Origin: Voacanga thouarsii
Taxonomy: Eukaryota > Streptophyta > Magnoliopsida > Gentianales > Apocynaceae
Assembly (NCBI GenBank): GCA_026120185.1
Contig: JANUWF010001622.1
Span: 2,229,501 to 2,293,500 of the forward strand
Reading direction: 5' to 3'
Length of the DNA stretch: 64,000 bases
The notes under the pieces were generated by a model, which ran no database searches, was not told the DNA's origin, and saw only the letters and a list, made by a program, of their open reading frames with translations. This document shows positions 40,801 to 52,049 of this stretch, piece by piece. A program made the translations under genes and the position numbers. Numbering within the stretch: the stretch's first letter is position 1; each line of letters starts with the position of its first letter.

Positions 40801-41706
40801 TGAAAAAACTCCAGGTAGCCGGCAAGTGAAATGAGTCAGATCTGAACAAAGTAGAGTTGTGCATCCCAATTAAAACATGAAAACTATAAAGCAAAAGAAA
40901 AGCCATTTCCTAGTTCAGTCCGAATTAAGTAAGGATGTAGGAGAGGCATATTGACTGCAGTCTTCTTGTTTACATTATTGTATAAAGTGCCTACTAGGCA
41001 TTATTTCGCAAAACTGGAGTTTGTTAGTCTTCAGCACTTTATCATCTCAGTAGATTATGGTCCCGTTCCATTAAATGATAATGATGGCCATCAATAGAAG
41101 AGGAAATGGCACAGAAAAATGCTGAAAAGAACCAGTAAAAGGAAAATACTCGGCATATTGTCCAAATACCTTGCTTAATTAGAGTACTTCGTGATATGCT
41201 TATACAGGATAACGATTCAATATCCTATACATTTTAACTTAAGGCAAAAAACGGACATAAGAGCCATGGTATACGAACTTTTTTCTGGGTTCAGCTTAAA
41301 ATATTTCTTGAATAAACTGGTTAGGCATACAGCAGCAAAGAAGCCCACAAGAAAGTTCAACAAAAAATGTGTATATACCCAACCGGAATCATCAACCGCA
41401 TTCCACCAAAAATCTCTTCTTCATGTGTGTGTGTGTGTGTGTTTTTTTTTCTTTTTTCTCATCCAAGAAAAAATTGAGTGGTAAATTCGTTAATGTGTAA
41501 CAGATAAGATAATCATAGTATCAAAAGAATAGATAACCGGATTTTCTTAAATCTGGAACATTTACAGAAAACTAGTGATACTCGAAACTCCATATATCAG
41601 TTGGCTTGTGTGTGATTAGTGTATGTTTTTGACAGAGGAAAAAAGCGAACCGAGACTCACGAGAAAACGAAGCTTTGGGAGCGAAAGGGGAAGACAGCAA
41701 CAGCAT
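37870..41706 (-). CDS. FKBP20-2: FKBP-type peptidyl-prolyl isomerase, thylakoid lumen, FKBP20-2
   Basis: Lumenal immunophilin; the Arabidopsis protein is needed for accumulation of photosystem II supercomplexes and is redox-active. Seven GT-AG exons: 41706-41661, 40841-40745, 40641-40427, 40269-40160, 38976-38868, 38782-38706, 37989-37870; product 257 residues. Residues 1 to about 45 look like a stroma-targeting transit peptide rich in Ser/Thr/basic residues. Then an RRR at 62-64 followed by a hydrophobic stretch ([17 protein letters not shown]) resembles a twin-arginine lumen signal. The family block [20 protein letters not shown] follows, then the FKBP fold ([39 protein letters not shown]). 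Two C-terminal cysteines (243 and 256) match the pair described as a disulfide in Arabidopsis. Exons 1 and 2 were placed by joining a transit-peptide-like frame across a GTGAGT donor and a TTCAG acceptor; the start is therefore less certain than the rest. Confidence 0.92.
41425..41442. repeat. (TG)9 microsatellite
   Basis: Nine TG units followed by poly(T), located in intron 1 of the FKBP20-2 gene. Confidence 0.9.
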
Positions 41707-42031
41707 GACTATGTTGGGTTTCAAGATTCAAGCTTTCAGAATCTGCACTTATCTGTTGTAGAAGGAGGAATGAAGAGCTTGAAGAAGTGTTTCAATGGAG
41801 TTTCTGAGAGGAATCCGAGAAACTGTCAGCAACTTTATCTTCATCAGTTGTTAGCGAGCGGTCGTGGCTGCAGGCCAAGCCAAGTAGACAACTACCATCA
41901 GTAACCAGCCCAGTCCCAGTCCCCCAGCCCTTGTTAGCAATATTTTCATTCAAGTCCGAAAATTCCACAAAATTGGTCACTGAGACCAAATAAAAACCGG
42001 GTCAAACTCATTAGTGTTCAGACCCTCGTAT
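41707..42031. other. upstream region of FKBP20-2
   Basis: Probable 5' leader and promoter of the minus-strand FKBP20-2 gene, ending abruptly at the target duplication of a Mutator-like element. The promoter would thus be compact or interrupted by the insertion. No other feature is seen. Confidence 0.5.
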
Positions 42032-42040
42032 TTTTGTATA

Positions 42041-43790
42041 GGTAAATTAGCAGGTTTTCTTCTTAACATTTTTATTTTGACATAGTTAGTCTTTATTTTT
42101 TATTTTTTATTTTTCAATTCTTTCATAAATTTTTGTACAAATTATTTGATTCTTTTGACCCAATTTTGATAAATTAACTAGTCAACTCAAATGTTAATTA
42201 TTTAAAGAAAGACAAAAATATCATTTTACTTTATACTTACTTTAAAAAAATAAGATAAATTGATAAATTTAGTCCCTAATTTTTTTTTATTTTAGCATCA
42301 TTAGTCTCTATTTTTTTAATTTTATAGGTCCTCTATCTTTTGTCGTTTGACACATTAGGTCATTCCGACCAATTAAGTGATAATAAAAATCTATTATCAA
42401 ACCCACTTTAATTAATTAAATATTTAATAATATTTTTTTTATCAAACATACCTACCAAAATGAATAATTAATTAATTAATTTTAATTGATTAAGTATATC
42501 GCAATGTTACATTTTAACTCCATAAATTTTTTTATAAAATTTAAAACCATACTTATATGTTTTATTTATAAAATTATATTATAAATTTAATCTAAGTATA
42601 CTATTAAGATGTTTTATTTATAAAATTCTATTATAAATTTAATCTAAGTATACTATTAAGATGTTTTATTTATAAAATTATATAATAAGTATACTATTAA
42701 GGTAAATTTTGAATTTGAAATTAAAAGATAGAATTTGAAAAGTAAATTAATTATAATTTATTTTTACATTATATTTTTAAAAAATTAGATTAAATATAAA
42801 ATAATAACAATAATTAGATTAATTCAAACTTTAATAACATTCATTTTACTTAATGTATTTGATAATAAATTCTTATTATTACTTAATTGATTAACATTTA
42901 CTAATCGTATTGTAAATTTTAAGTGAAATAAAAATTATTTAAATTTGAAGTCTAAATATGTTATATGTTATCTAATTATTATTCTTTTTTTATTTAATTT
43001 ATATTATAACAAAATATAATGTAAAAATAAATTATAATTAATAAAATATTTATATTATATTTTTAAAAATTCAATATTTAAATATTTAAAGTTTGATATT
43101 TAAACTTCATTACAAATAGATATGAATTATGGTTCATTTGATAAAATTAAAATTTGAATATTTGAATATTTAAGTAATGAATTTTAAAAATTGAAATTTG
43201 AGATTTGAATATATAGTATGAATTAATTATAATTCACTTCTACATTATATTTTATTATAATTTAGATTAAATATAAAAAAATATTAATAATTAGATGAGT
43301 CTATAACTTATTCAGATTTTAAATTTAAATAACTTTCAATTTATTTAAAATTTATAACAGTATTTCGATACGTCTTAATTAAAAAAATAACAACAAAAAT
43401 TATTATTAAATGCACTTAAGTAATTAAGTATCTTAATATTTTAATATTTTAACTTTAAAAGTAGCCGAAAAGACTTAATGTATCAAAAAAAAAAATAGAA
43501 AACCTATAAACTTAAAAAAAAGAATATGGACCAATCATACCAAAATGAAAAAAAATTATGAACTAAAGTTGCTAATTTATCTTATTTTTTTAGGTAAATA
43601 TACAATAAAATAACAAATTTACCATTCCTTAAATAGTCAATGTCAGAATTGACTAGTTGACTTGCTAAAATTGAGTCGAAATGACCAAATAATTCGTACG
43701 AAAATTTATAGAAGATCTAAAAAATTAAAATAAAGAATAAAGACTAATTATGTAAAAAAAAAAATTAAGGATAAAACCCGTCAATATGTC
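42041..43790. mobile_element. Mutator-like non-autonomous element with long inverted arms
   Basis: A 1750-bp insertion flanked by a perfect 9-bp direct repeat, ttttgtata, at 42032-42040 and 43791-43799; 9 bp is the hallmark of Mutator transposition. The first about 370 bp (42041-42410) and the last about 330 bp (43460-43790) are reverse complements with scattered mismatches. The ends read ggtaaattagcaggtttt on the left, and gacatattgacgggtttt read inward from the right. The middle 1 kb is extremely AT-rich and has no reading frame, so it has no transposase. It sits about 330 bases upstream of the FKBP20-2 start codon. Confidence 0.82.
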
Positions 43791-43799
43791 TTTTGTATA

Positions 43800-44355
43800 T
43801 ACTTGAGTTTAAATTTAAGTTTAATTTGAATCTTTATTTTGAGTTCGAATTTAATTTGATATTTTTTCTGTTTAGAATTAAAAATATATTTTTATTTTGA
43901 AATGTCAAAATAAATATATATTTTCTTTTAAACTTCTAGAGACTACAATTGCAGGATATTATTGTGCAGGGAAAGGCATCCCCAAGAAAAGTTGAGGGAA
44001 AAGGGGAAAGGGGTTTTAGGGGTGTTTAAAATTGTTCAGGGTCTCTCACTAAGCAGCAAAATTAATTTATCCTCATTTTGAAGAAAATACAATGTAGCAT
44101 ACCATCAACTCGAGCACAACAAGGACACCTACACCTCTTTGTACACTTGAAATCCCGGAATTTCAACGTCATAAGACTTACAAGAAATGTCTTCCATGGC
44201 AATTGAAATACTTGGCCCCAATAGCATCTCTAAGTGAGATGCATTCTACATAGCTCTCAGACCCAGTAGGGTCAGAAAGAGGGGGGAAAAAACAATAGCA
44301 TGTACAACCCATTATTCTTATTTATGTCATATTCCACCTTAAAGGGGTGGGATTA
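43800..44355. other. 3' flank of the PTPMT1-like gene
   Basis: AT-rich to about 43930, then more balanced sequence that is probably the 3' UTR of the minus-strand phosphatase gene. No further gene. Confidence 0.5.
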
Positions 44356-47300
44356 CTAGGGATCCCTCTCAAAATAAACATGGATATCAACACCAAGACT
44401 CCCCAGCTGAGCATTGCTCGCGGAGTCTCCAAGCTTCTTCATTGACACTTTCTGGTTGGCTTGGCAGCGAAACCACAGGCACGAAAGTCTGGCAATAGCT
44501 GCCTGACTAGCAAACTGAAACCTACATGCTAGGTTCAACTCGGCCAACATATTCTTATCAACTTCACCTGACTCATGGCTTTCATCGTATCCCTCAAGGT
44601 CAGATTCAGTCACTAAAACCATAGAGCTATCATCATCAAAGGCTGCAGGGCCCATTTTCGCTTGGATACTACGGGCCTTTGATACTGAAACCATGCCATC
44701 AAAAGCGGCAGGGTCCATTTTCTCCAGGATATCAAGGCTCTTCATTACAGTACTATTCTCACAGATGCCAGTTTTCTTGATGTGATAATAATAGCTTTGA
44801 ACAGCCTGCATTTATCAAAAACAAAATGTGTGCTCTAAATTGCAAAAAGGGATAAACAACACTCTAGGGGAAGAGGTCACTGGAACTAGTTAGATACCTG
44901 CCACTGAGAGGGAGCCAACAGCACTCTCGGCCTGATGGACCTCACATGTTCATATGCAGCCTCAGGTGCCATGTGCTTGTATTTGACCTGTGGAGGTGCA
45001 CTATTAGAATTGTCTACCTCCTAGGAAGTCAATCACCAAAACTCTGAGGATCTAAAGATCCAATGCCTACCAGGTAACAGAGGACAATGGTTGTGCTGCG
45101 GCCCCTCCCCGCCTTACAGTGAACATATGTTGTCTTTCTACAAGAAGCATTTCCTTCACCCAAAACAGAATCAGAACCAAAAAGGATTAAACTACACATG
45201 AAATTGATAAAAAGCGAGAGATGCCATGATTCTCCTAAATGTCCTCAGGTAACTGTAGAATATCTCTGCCACCAAAATCTCAAAATATAAAAAGAGTTTC
45301 TTGACCCAAGTTTCAAAAGATGGAGCAGAGTTCATGCAGCATATTCCATCCATGGCTTTTATGAGAACAGGCAGAAGTTAGAAGCTGAGGCTCTAGGAAA
45401 CACTTAAGGCATAAACTGGGAGGAATACTTTTTCATTTAGTGAGGAATAGCATGCATTGAAAAGTCAACAGCAAAATCCCGCTGATGGTTGCAAATCTGT
45501 TTACTCTTGAACAACTAAGGCAATTTCAAGATAAGATCCACCACTCCCTTGTTGAGATAAATGGGGCACATGATTCACCACCTCTCTGTCCAAGTATAGT
45601 TCTCATAAATCATGTACTTAAATTAGAAGGTATACGTGCAAGATACTTACCATGGATGAATTCTACAGCTTGGCAAATGTCACCATATGCTGGAGCAAAA
45701 AGATAATCTCTTGTAGGAATCACCAAGTGATCAATGTTATGATCCTAGAAGAAAGCAAGAATTTTTTCACTATCATTTTCCAGAGAGGGGGTGCGGGGGG
45801 AGGGTTTTGTGGTGTGTGGGGGGTGATTTTGGAACCGCAACAATTTGAAAGCAAGAGGAAGCAGCAGCCCAATGGCCTTTTGGAACCAAACTACCATGAT
45901 TTGACCTTGATTATAAATTGTCCTATAGCATCCTTTCGGTCAGATATCTGTCATACTTTTACTGTTTTTAACTAGAGGCATGTGCCTTAAACAGGCCTTT
46001 GAAGCTTTGAAGGTGAGGTTGGATCTCATAAAGTGCTGATTAAGGAAGTAAGGCAATGCAGCCCTGACTCCAACCCACCAAAGAACCACCCAAGTTATCT
46101 ATACTGACTAGGCATAGCAAATTGGTGTTAGACGGTCAACTTTAGTTTGTAATCCTCCTCATCTATCTGTTCCATGCGAAACATAACAACATTAAATTAA
46201 TAAGAAATTACTGCCAGTATTCGTTGAAGTTACTCTTACATGGTATAATGATGTTGAGACCAATGTCTCATATGGTTCATTTAAGGTAACCACTCCGCAG
46301 ACACCAAGTGCTTTCAAACGAGGAACATCAGCAGGAAATGGAACGGCACCTAACAAAATAAACTGATAAAAAAAAAAAAAAATCAGAACTGCATTCAACA
46401 AATGATGTGCAAATGAAGGAACAGCTTCGGGACATGAAATCTTCCATTCCAAGAATGTAAGTTACATATCAACTTATTGTGCCTAGGGAGATACTTGAAC
46501 CAAACTTGCACTTAGAGACAATCAATAATTATTAAATGATCCAACACATAATTCAAAGGTAAGAGATCCTCCACAATTGATTATCAAACGATCTATCACA
46601 CAAAATTTTAAGGTAAGAGAGCCTCCAGTCCACAAACAAGTGTACTGACAAATAATGTTTTTACCATTAAGATGGAAACCTCTCCGCAATTAAGATTAAG
46701 AAGGGGGGAAAATGTGAAATAAGAAAAAAGCATAAAGAATAGGTTACCAAGAAAGCTCACGAACACAAGATGTTAAAGAAAAAAAAATCATGCAAATTTT
46801 TTCTGCCCCATTTTAGGGTTGAGGGAGAGAGAGGGGGGGGGGGGTTGTTTGGTTGCTCCTACACATCTATTACAATTTTTTGGCAAAAATTTTCCCTTTT
46901 TTCTTTTTTTAATCAATAATAGTTACCTAAAAAACGTAGTCAACAGTCTTAATGGCAATTTAATTCAGACTGATGAGGCAGCATCTCTGGCTATACAGCC
47001 CTAGAAAAGAGGCACTCACAGTCTTAATGGCAATTTAAGTTGGAATAAGCATGGTATCTTATTGACCTACAGCAGTTTAAAAAAATTTACATGGTATACA
47101 ACCATGTCACTATCGCCATGACCAAACAAAGATAAATAAAAGAGAAAAAAGATGTGGAAGAAGGCCATCTTAGCTCTAAATTCAAGTAGGATCACATATG
47201 GTAGCAGCGATATAAATAATTTAAAAGAAAAAGAAGATTAATGTTAGGCAAATGTCAAACTGCAAAATATGACTCAAATTTTGGGTGAAAACTAGGGAAT

Positions 47301-47865
47301 TCCAGCCAATGTGCATGGTTCCAGAAGTCAATCCATGCCTAAAAGTCAGACTAACGACTCTTAGATAGTCAAGCCAACCACAAAAGAAAATACATTATAG
47401 AATCGTTTGAATATCAATAATATCAAACATCAGATATATGTGTATTGGTAACAATAATACCTTACTCAGGAATCTACTGTTTTTGTGACCTAAATATATT
47501 GTCCGACTAGCAGTCCTAAGAAACCTTCCTAGTTAATTAGGATAAGACCAAAATGCAAACATGACAAATGAAGATCATTTCTTTTATCAGCAAAGTTAAC
47601 AAAGGAAAGCAGAAACAAAAAGAAGCAAATGTGAGTACTCAATTAGACTGGGTACCTCGTCAACCTTATCCCACCAACGGAACTCCGACTGAATCTTGTT
47701 TCTCACAACATTATAGAGCAATGTCGGATAAAAAAGAGCACGAGCCCCAGCCCCAACTAAAGCTCTTTTGGCATCCGAAGCAATAACAGTATCTGTACTG
47801 AAATCACCACAAACTTGTTCCTCGCCGCTCTCTATTTCACCTTCCTTCAGTTCCTCAATGTACAT
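44356..47865 (-). CDS. PTPMT1/DSP8-like dual-specificity phosphatase
   Basis: Protein-tyrosine-phosphatase-fold enzyme; plant and animal PTPMT1 dephosphorylate phosphatidylglycerophosphate on the mitochondrial route to cardiolipin. Six GT-AG exons: 47865-47656, 46362-46240, 45744-45651, 45153-45071, 44987-44898, 44805-44356; product 349 residues. Residues 31-70 hold the family block AKRALVGAGARALFYPTLLY and NKIQSEFRWWDKV. ILLGAVPFP opens the catalytic domain. The active-site P-loop HCKAGRGRST gives Cys155 and Arg161 of CX5R. Asp124 in TRDY is the probable general acid. After the domain (SIRPRVLLAPSQW) comes a long C-terminal extension of about 150 residues, as in the Arabidopsis At2g35680 protein, ending in a SLGVDIHVYF-type motif. 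That extension contains a small tandem duplication (see findings). The substrate is inferred from family, not from sequence. Confidence 0.93.
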
Positions 47866-49534
47866 CTCTCTGATAAGTAACCTAAAGCTAAAATTGCAAC
47901 AAACAACACCAGCTAATTTCCAACAAAATTTTGAGCTGTTATTCACCAACAAAATCAATGAAGAATTTCTCTTTGGACAAACGCCTTTCAAGAACAAACA
48001 AAATTCAAACAACACAATTGCCCCCAAAAAAAAAAGAAAAAAAAATCGGATTCAATAACTATATTGAATTCAAGATTCGATTCAAACGAGAAAAGTTACC
48101 AGCTTTAGACAAATATATCATCAAACAAACTAAACCCACCAACCGAAACCCTGAAAATCTCCCAATCAAACCCCCAAAACCAAGCAAATCAAGACGGCAC
48201 CAGCCACTGAAACAAAGGATCGCCTCAATCGCCAACAATTACAAAAAATACTACTACTTCTGCGCCAATTCCAATTCCAGATCATAAAAATTGAATTCAA
48301 TTCAAGATTGCAACATTTCCTTATCATATCTGATAAGAACCCACGAAGAATGAGAGAGAGGAAGAGGGGAAATGGACAGTGATATTATTAGTAACCAAAT
48401 AAAGTCCCAGAATTGAGAAGAACGGAGTGAAAGGCAATGCCTAAGAGGAAGAAGAAAACAGTCTGAGGGAGGGATTCAATTTTGAGTTAAAGCGTGCGTC
48501 AAGACAAGCAAGATAGGTTGTTGGGTAGTGTAGAGTAACGTAATTTCTCTGGCAAAGTATGTAAGAGAGAGTTTTGTCACTCATATACAACGTTTCTCTC
48601 CCAACCTTTCCTATTCTCCCAACAAACTCAAAGAAACCGAGCGTAACGTCACTGTGCGTTGTGTGTGAGAGAGAAGTGAGAACTGTGTAGGTTCCTAAAA
48701 CCCACAAATACTCTTACGACAAAACAAATCCCATGTAAGACAACTTCAAGCATGAAGTGGACATTGGACAAAAACTGGGAAATCCGTCCTCTTGACTACG
48801 CAATGCGGCATTTGATCCGGGTTACCTGCCCTTGCGGCTTTCCCTCGGGCAAGGAAGCATTCAGAAGATGGAAATTTCCTTTCCTTTCCTCTTGAAAAGA
48901 GTGTGGAACATATCAATTTCTCCTTTTCTTTATATGGCCTGATCAAATCCTAAAATTTCTAAACATTAGATGATGGAAAAATGTCCTAAATCGCAATAAT
49001 TTACAGTTGAATAAAAAAAGTAAAATCATATCTTTTACGTAACTAAAATTATAGAAAAAATAAAGATAAAAATATAAATTAGACTTTCCTATACTATGTT
49101 TGTGTAGGAATTGGTAGTGTTGGTGAGCGAGAGATACAAGTCTTACGTCCATTAAAACAAAAAACAAAAAGAAAGGGGAAGGAAGGAAGAAACTAACCTT
49201 TGAGAAAAAGGCTACTTTGCTATCAACTTTGTTGAAGGTATATATCTCTAGATGTTATAATAATAGGAAGCCATTTTTGTGTAGAGAAGTAATTGACAAG
49301 AAATTTTTTAATGCTCTTAAATTTTGCATTAGCAATTTTATTATTCATTAATATAATTGAAAACTTGCATTTATACTCCAGGCTCGATGACCAGTAAGTA
49401 AATGTGAATATCTTGAAACCATGAGAATTACTTCATTACTAATATTTCTTTTTATAATAATATGATAATTAACAAAAGTTTTGATTTGATATAAGTTGCT
49501 TGTTGTCCATTAAAGGAAAAGATAAAAAAACTAT
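47866..49534. other. upstream region of the PTPMT1-like gene
   Basis: Probable leader and promoter of the minus-strand phosphatase (about 47866-48450), followed by intergenic DNA. Short reading frames at 48441-48946 show no recognisable protein content. Confidence 0.5.
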
Positions 49535-49536
49535 TA

Positions 49537-49846
49537 CCTTCCGTTTCAAAATACTTATACATAAATTTTTTTAATTTTATTTTAAAATATTTATTTATAT
49601 ATATATATATATTTAAAATTAATAATTAGTTTATTCCTATTTTACCCCTCTTTATTTTAAGTCAACTACATAACTTTTCAAAATTCTTTTTTCTTCTTAC
49701 TTCTTAGGAATTTTTACTAACGAATAACTATTGTGTGTTTTTAATATGAGTAGAATATGAATTTTATCTAAATTATAGTATTGTTTTCAATAGTCTTAAT
49801 CTGTGTGCAAAATATTTTATGAACAAGTATTTTAAAACAGATGGAG
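49537..49846. mobile_element. Stowaway-like MITE (310 bp)
   Basis: Flanked by TA at 49535-49536 and 49847-49848. The left end reads ccttccgtttcaaaatactt; the right end, read inward, reads ctccatctgttttaaaatac. AT-rich and noncoding. It abuts a second MITE directly on its right. Confidence 0.72.
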
Positions 49847-49848
49847 TA

Positions 49849-50131
49849 TTTTCTTTTCACAATATAAATCGTTTTAAACTTTAAAATTTTTTTTCACAAT
49901 ATAAATTGTTTTACAAAGTTTTAAAAAATTTTATTACTTTTTTTCCAACTCTATCCCTCCCTACAATCTCTCTCTTTTCACTAATTATAATCTAACTCTC
50001 TCTAATTATTAAAATAGACAAAAATTTAACTAAATGTGTTTTTAAAAGTTTAATTTTAAAATTATTTAAAGTTTATGAATTTTATTTCTGTGTATAAATT
50101 TAAAATGATTTATACTGTGAAACGAAAGAAA
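49849..50131. mobile_element. second Stowaway-like MITE (about 283 bp)
   Basis: Shares the TA at 49847-49848 with the neighbouring element and has TA at 50132-50133. The ends are ttttcttttcacaatataaa on the left and, read inward from the right, tttctttcgtttcacagtat; they pair with a 2-base gap and a few mismatches. Its terminal sequence differs from that of the adjoining element, so it is another subfamily. Confidence 0.68.
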
Positions 50132-50133
50132 TA

Positions 50134-52049
50134 TTATTCCATTTTCTCACAAATATTGTCTCTTCTGATGCAGTTTTTTGAAATATAAGTCTAAAAAAAA
50201 TGGCAAAAGGTCAAAGGAAAAGATAATGTTAGTTACATTTCATATCCAAATGATTACATACTTAAATAAGCAAATATTATTGAATTAATTATACTATCTT
50301 GTTTGAATATATAAATAATGATTCATTAATTGGTGGTCAGACACTTGATACTGCATGCTGTTCATTATGTCATAAGTCTCTTTTCTTTTACCCTGTTGCT
50401 TACATGTAATCGTGGGGTCCCTCCCCCAAACCCCACCCACCCACATTCCTTTTCTTTGCATCATCTGTTTTTGTTTTTACCTTTTGTATGAAATTTTGTA
50501 TGAAAAGGAAAGGTAGCATGGGAAGGGGGGGGGGGTTTGTTACATTCATGACCTTGGAGCAAACATCTATGCTCTGGTTGGCTCAAAATTTGGTCCATCA
50601 CGTTACACAGGGCAGTTCTTTGACCTCTTCTTTTCTGATGTGAAAATCGGTGCTTGTTTTATTCAATTCCTATATATGGGACATTTGATAAATGCATTCA
50701 CAGGAAAATGAATGAATCAATCATTCTGGTTCTGGTATATAGTCCTAGAGACTGCAACCTCAGTTTTGCTACAGCACCTTTAAAGAGCTCTTGGGGATCA
50801 ACAAATGGACATTTAAGTGAATGCTTTAGAACAAATGATCATTGGGAGAAGAATTAAAAAGAAACAAGCAAAGAATATGGAGGAAAAAACATCCTTCACA
50901 AAGTGGAGTCCACCAGCAAAAGAAAATAAGAGGAACCAGGAAACCATTAAAATTAGCATTTTGAAGCAATAAGAAAACAATGAACATAAGGATATAGCCT
51001 TTACTTTGGGAACTTCCTTTGTTCTCCTTGCATCTTTGTTCATCCACTTTCGCTCCAAAGCAAGAGAAGCCAAGGCCTAAAACGGTTGTGAAACATTTTT
51101 CAGATTTACTAAACAATGGCAATTTTTGCCTTCCATACTTTGGGGAATTGGAATGGAGTGCTGCACAAAGGCAGGTCAGGCATCTCAGATCAATACTTCT
51201 ATGAAAATAACTCCTAGCCAATAAATGACCTTCAATTAAGCCATGTGCATTCTAGAGTTAGGTGCGATCACTACCACGCTTGAGATATCAAAATTCCTCT
51301 TACTCCATCCCTGAGAATTAATGAGCATGTGAAATTGGAGAACTGATAAATGCATGCAGATTTAAAGCAATCCTCAGCTTCGGTAGCAACTCACACGGGG
51401 CATGACTTTGACAAATGAAACTAAATGTACTCCATGAAACAGATAAATTTGAATTACATGGAGAGAGAGAGAGAGTGAGATCAGATTCTGAATCATTGTG
51501 TGATTATAGCTCTGTATCCCGTCATTGATCAGCCAATGTGGCTTGGTAATTCACTCAGGGCACATTCACAAGTAGTTGTAAAATTCTAGATATACAAAAA
51601 CAAGAACCGGAAGCCAGATGTTAGAAAAGGTTATTACCTTGTTGCTGCAATATAAGTTCAATATGCTTAGATAGTCATCTACCACAATCTCCTTGACATA
51701 TTTGAGATTCATATTGGATTTATCATGCCAAAGCTACTTGCTGATTCCCTGAGCATATCTTTGGCAAAACGAGTGATAACAGCATTTCCATTGCAGGGAA
51801 AACAATCGTCTGAAGCAAAACATGAACGGGAAATGATAACAATGATTATCCATTCTATAATCTGTTTTCTTTCAGAAACAATATCCGAACTGTATACGTA
51901 CTTGGTCAATGCCAGCTAACAAAGGTAGAAGATTTAGAAAATTTACACAGAGGATGAAACATATAGTTGAAATGAAATATCACCAGGTTCCTACTAGTCT
52001 CTCTCAAATTTTTCTGTAGCACAAGCTAAACGTGTATCCTCACTAATCA
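50134..52049. other. intergenic region and 3' flank of the DUF761-type gene
   Basis: Contains an 11-base or longer G run at about 50526-50536, C-rich patches at 50415-50450 and a (GA)n run at about 51462-51479. I could not support a gene; the several 60-130-codon frames around 50650-51220 lack recognisable domains. The last few hundred bases are probably 3' UTR of the minus-strand gene that stops at 52050. Confidence 0.5.

Noticed and set aside
50526..50536. G homopolymers (also near 46837 and in the 12950-12980 G-rich run) as G-quadruplex regulators
   Set aside because: They lie in intergenic or intronic sequence with no context linking them to a promoter or terminator, and homopolymer length is prone to sequencing error.
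50650..51221. Overlapping 60-130-codon frames on both strands
   Set aside because: None has a recognisable domain, a consistent splice pattern or a plausible start; treated as chance frames in intergenic DNA.
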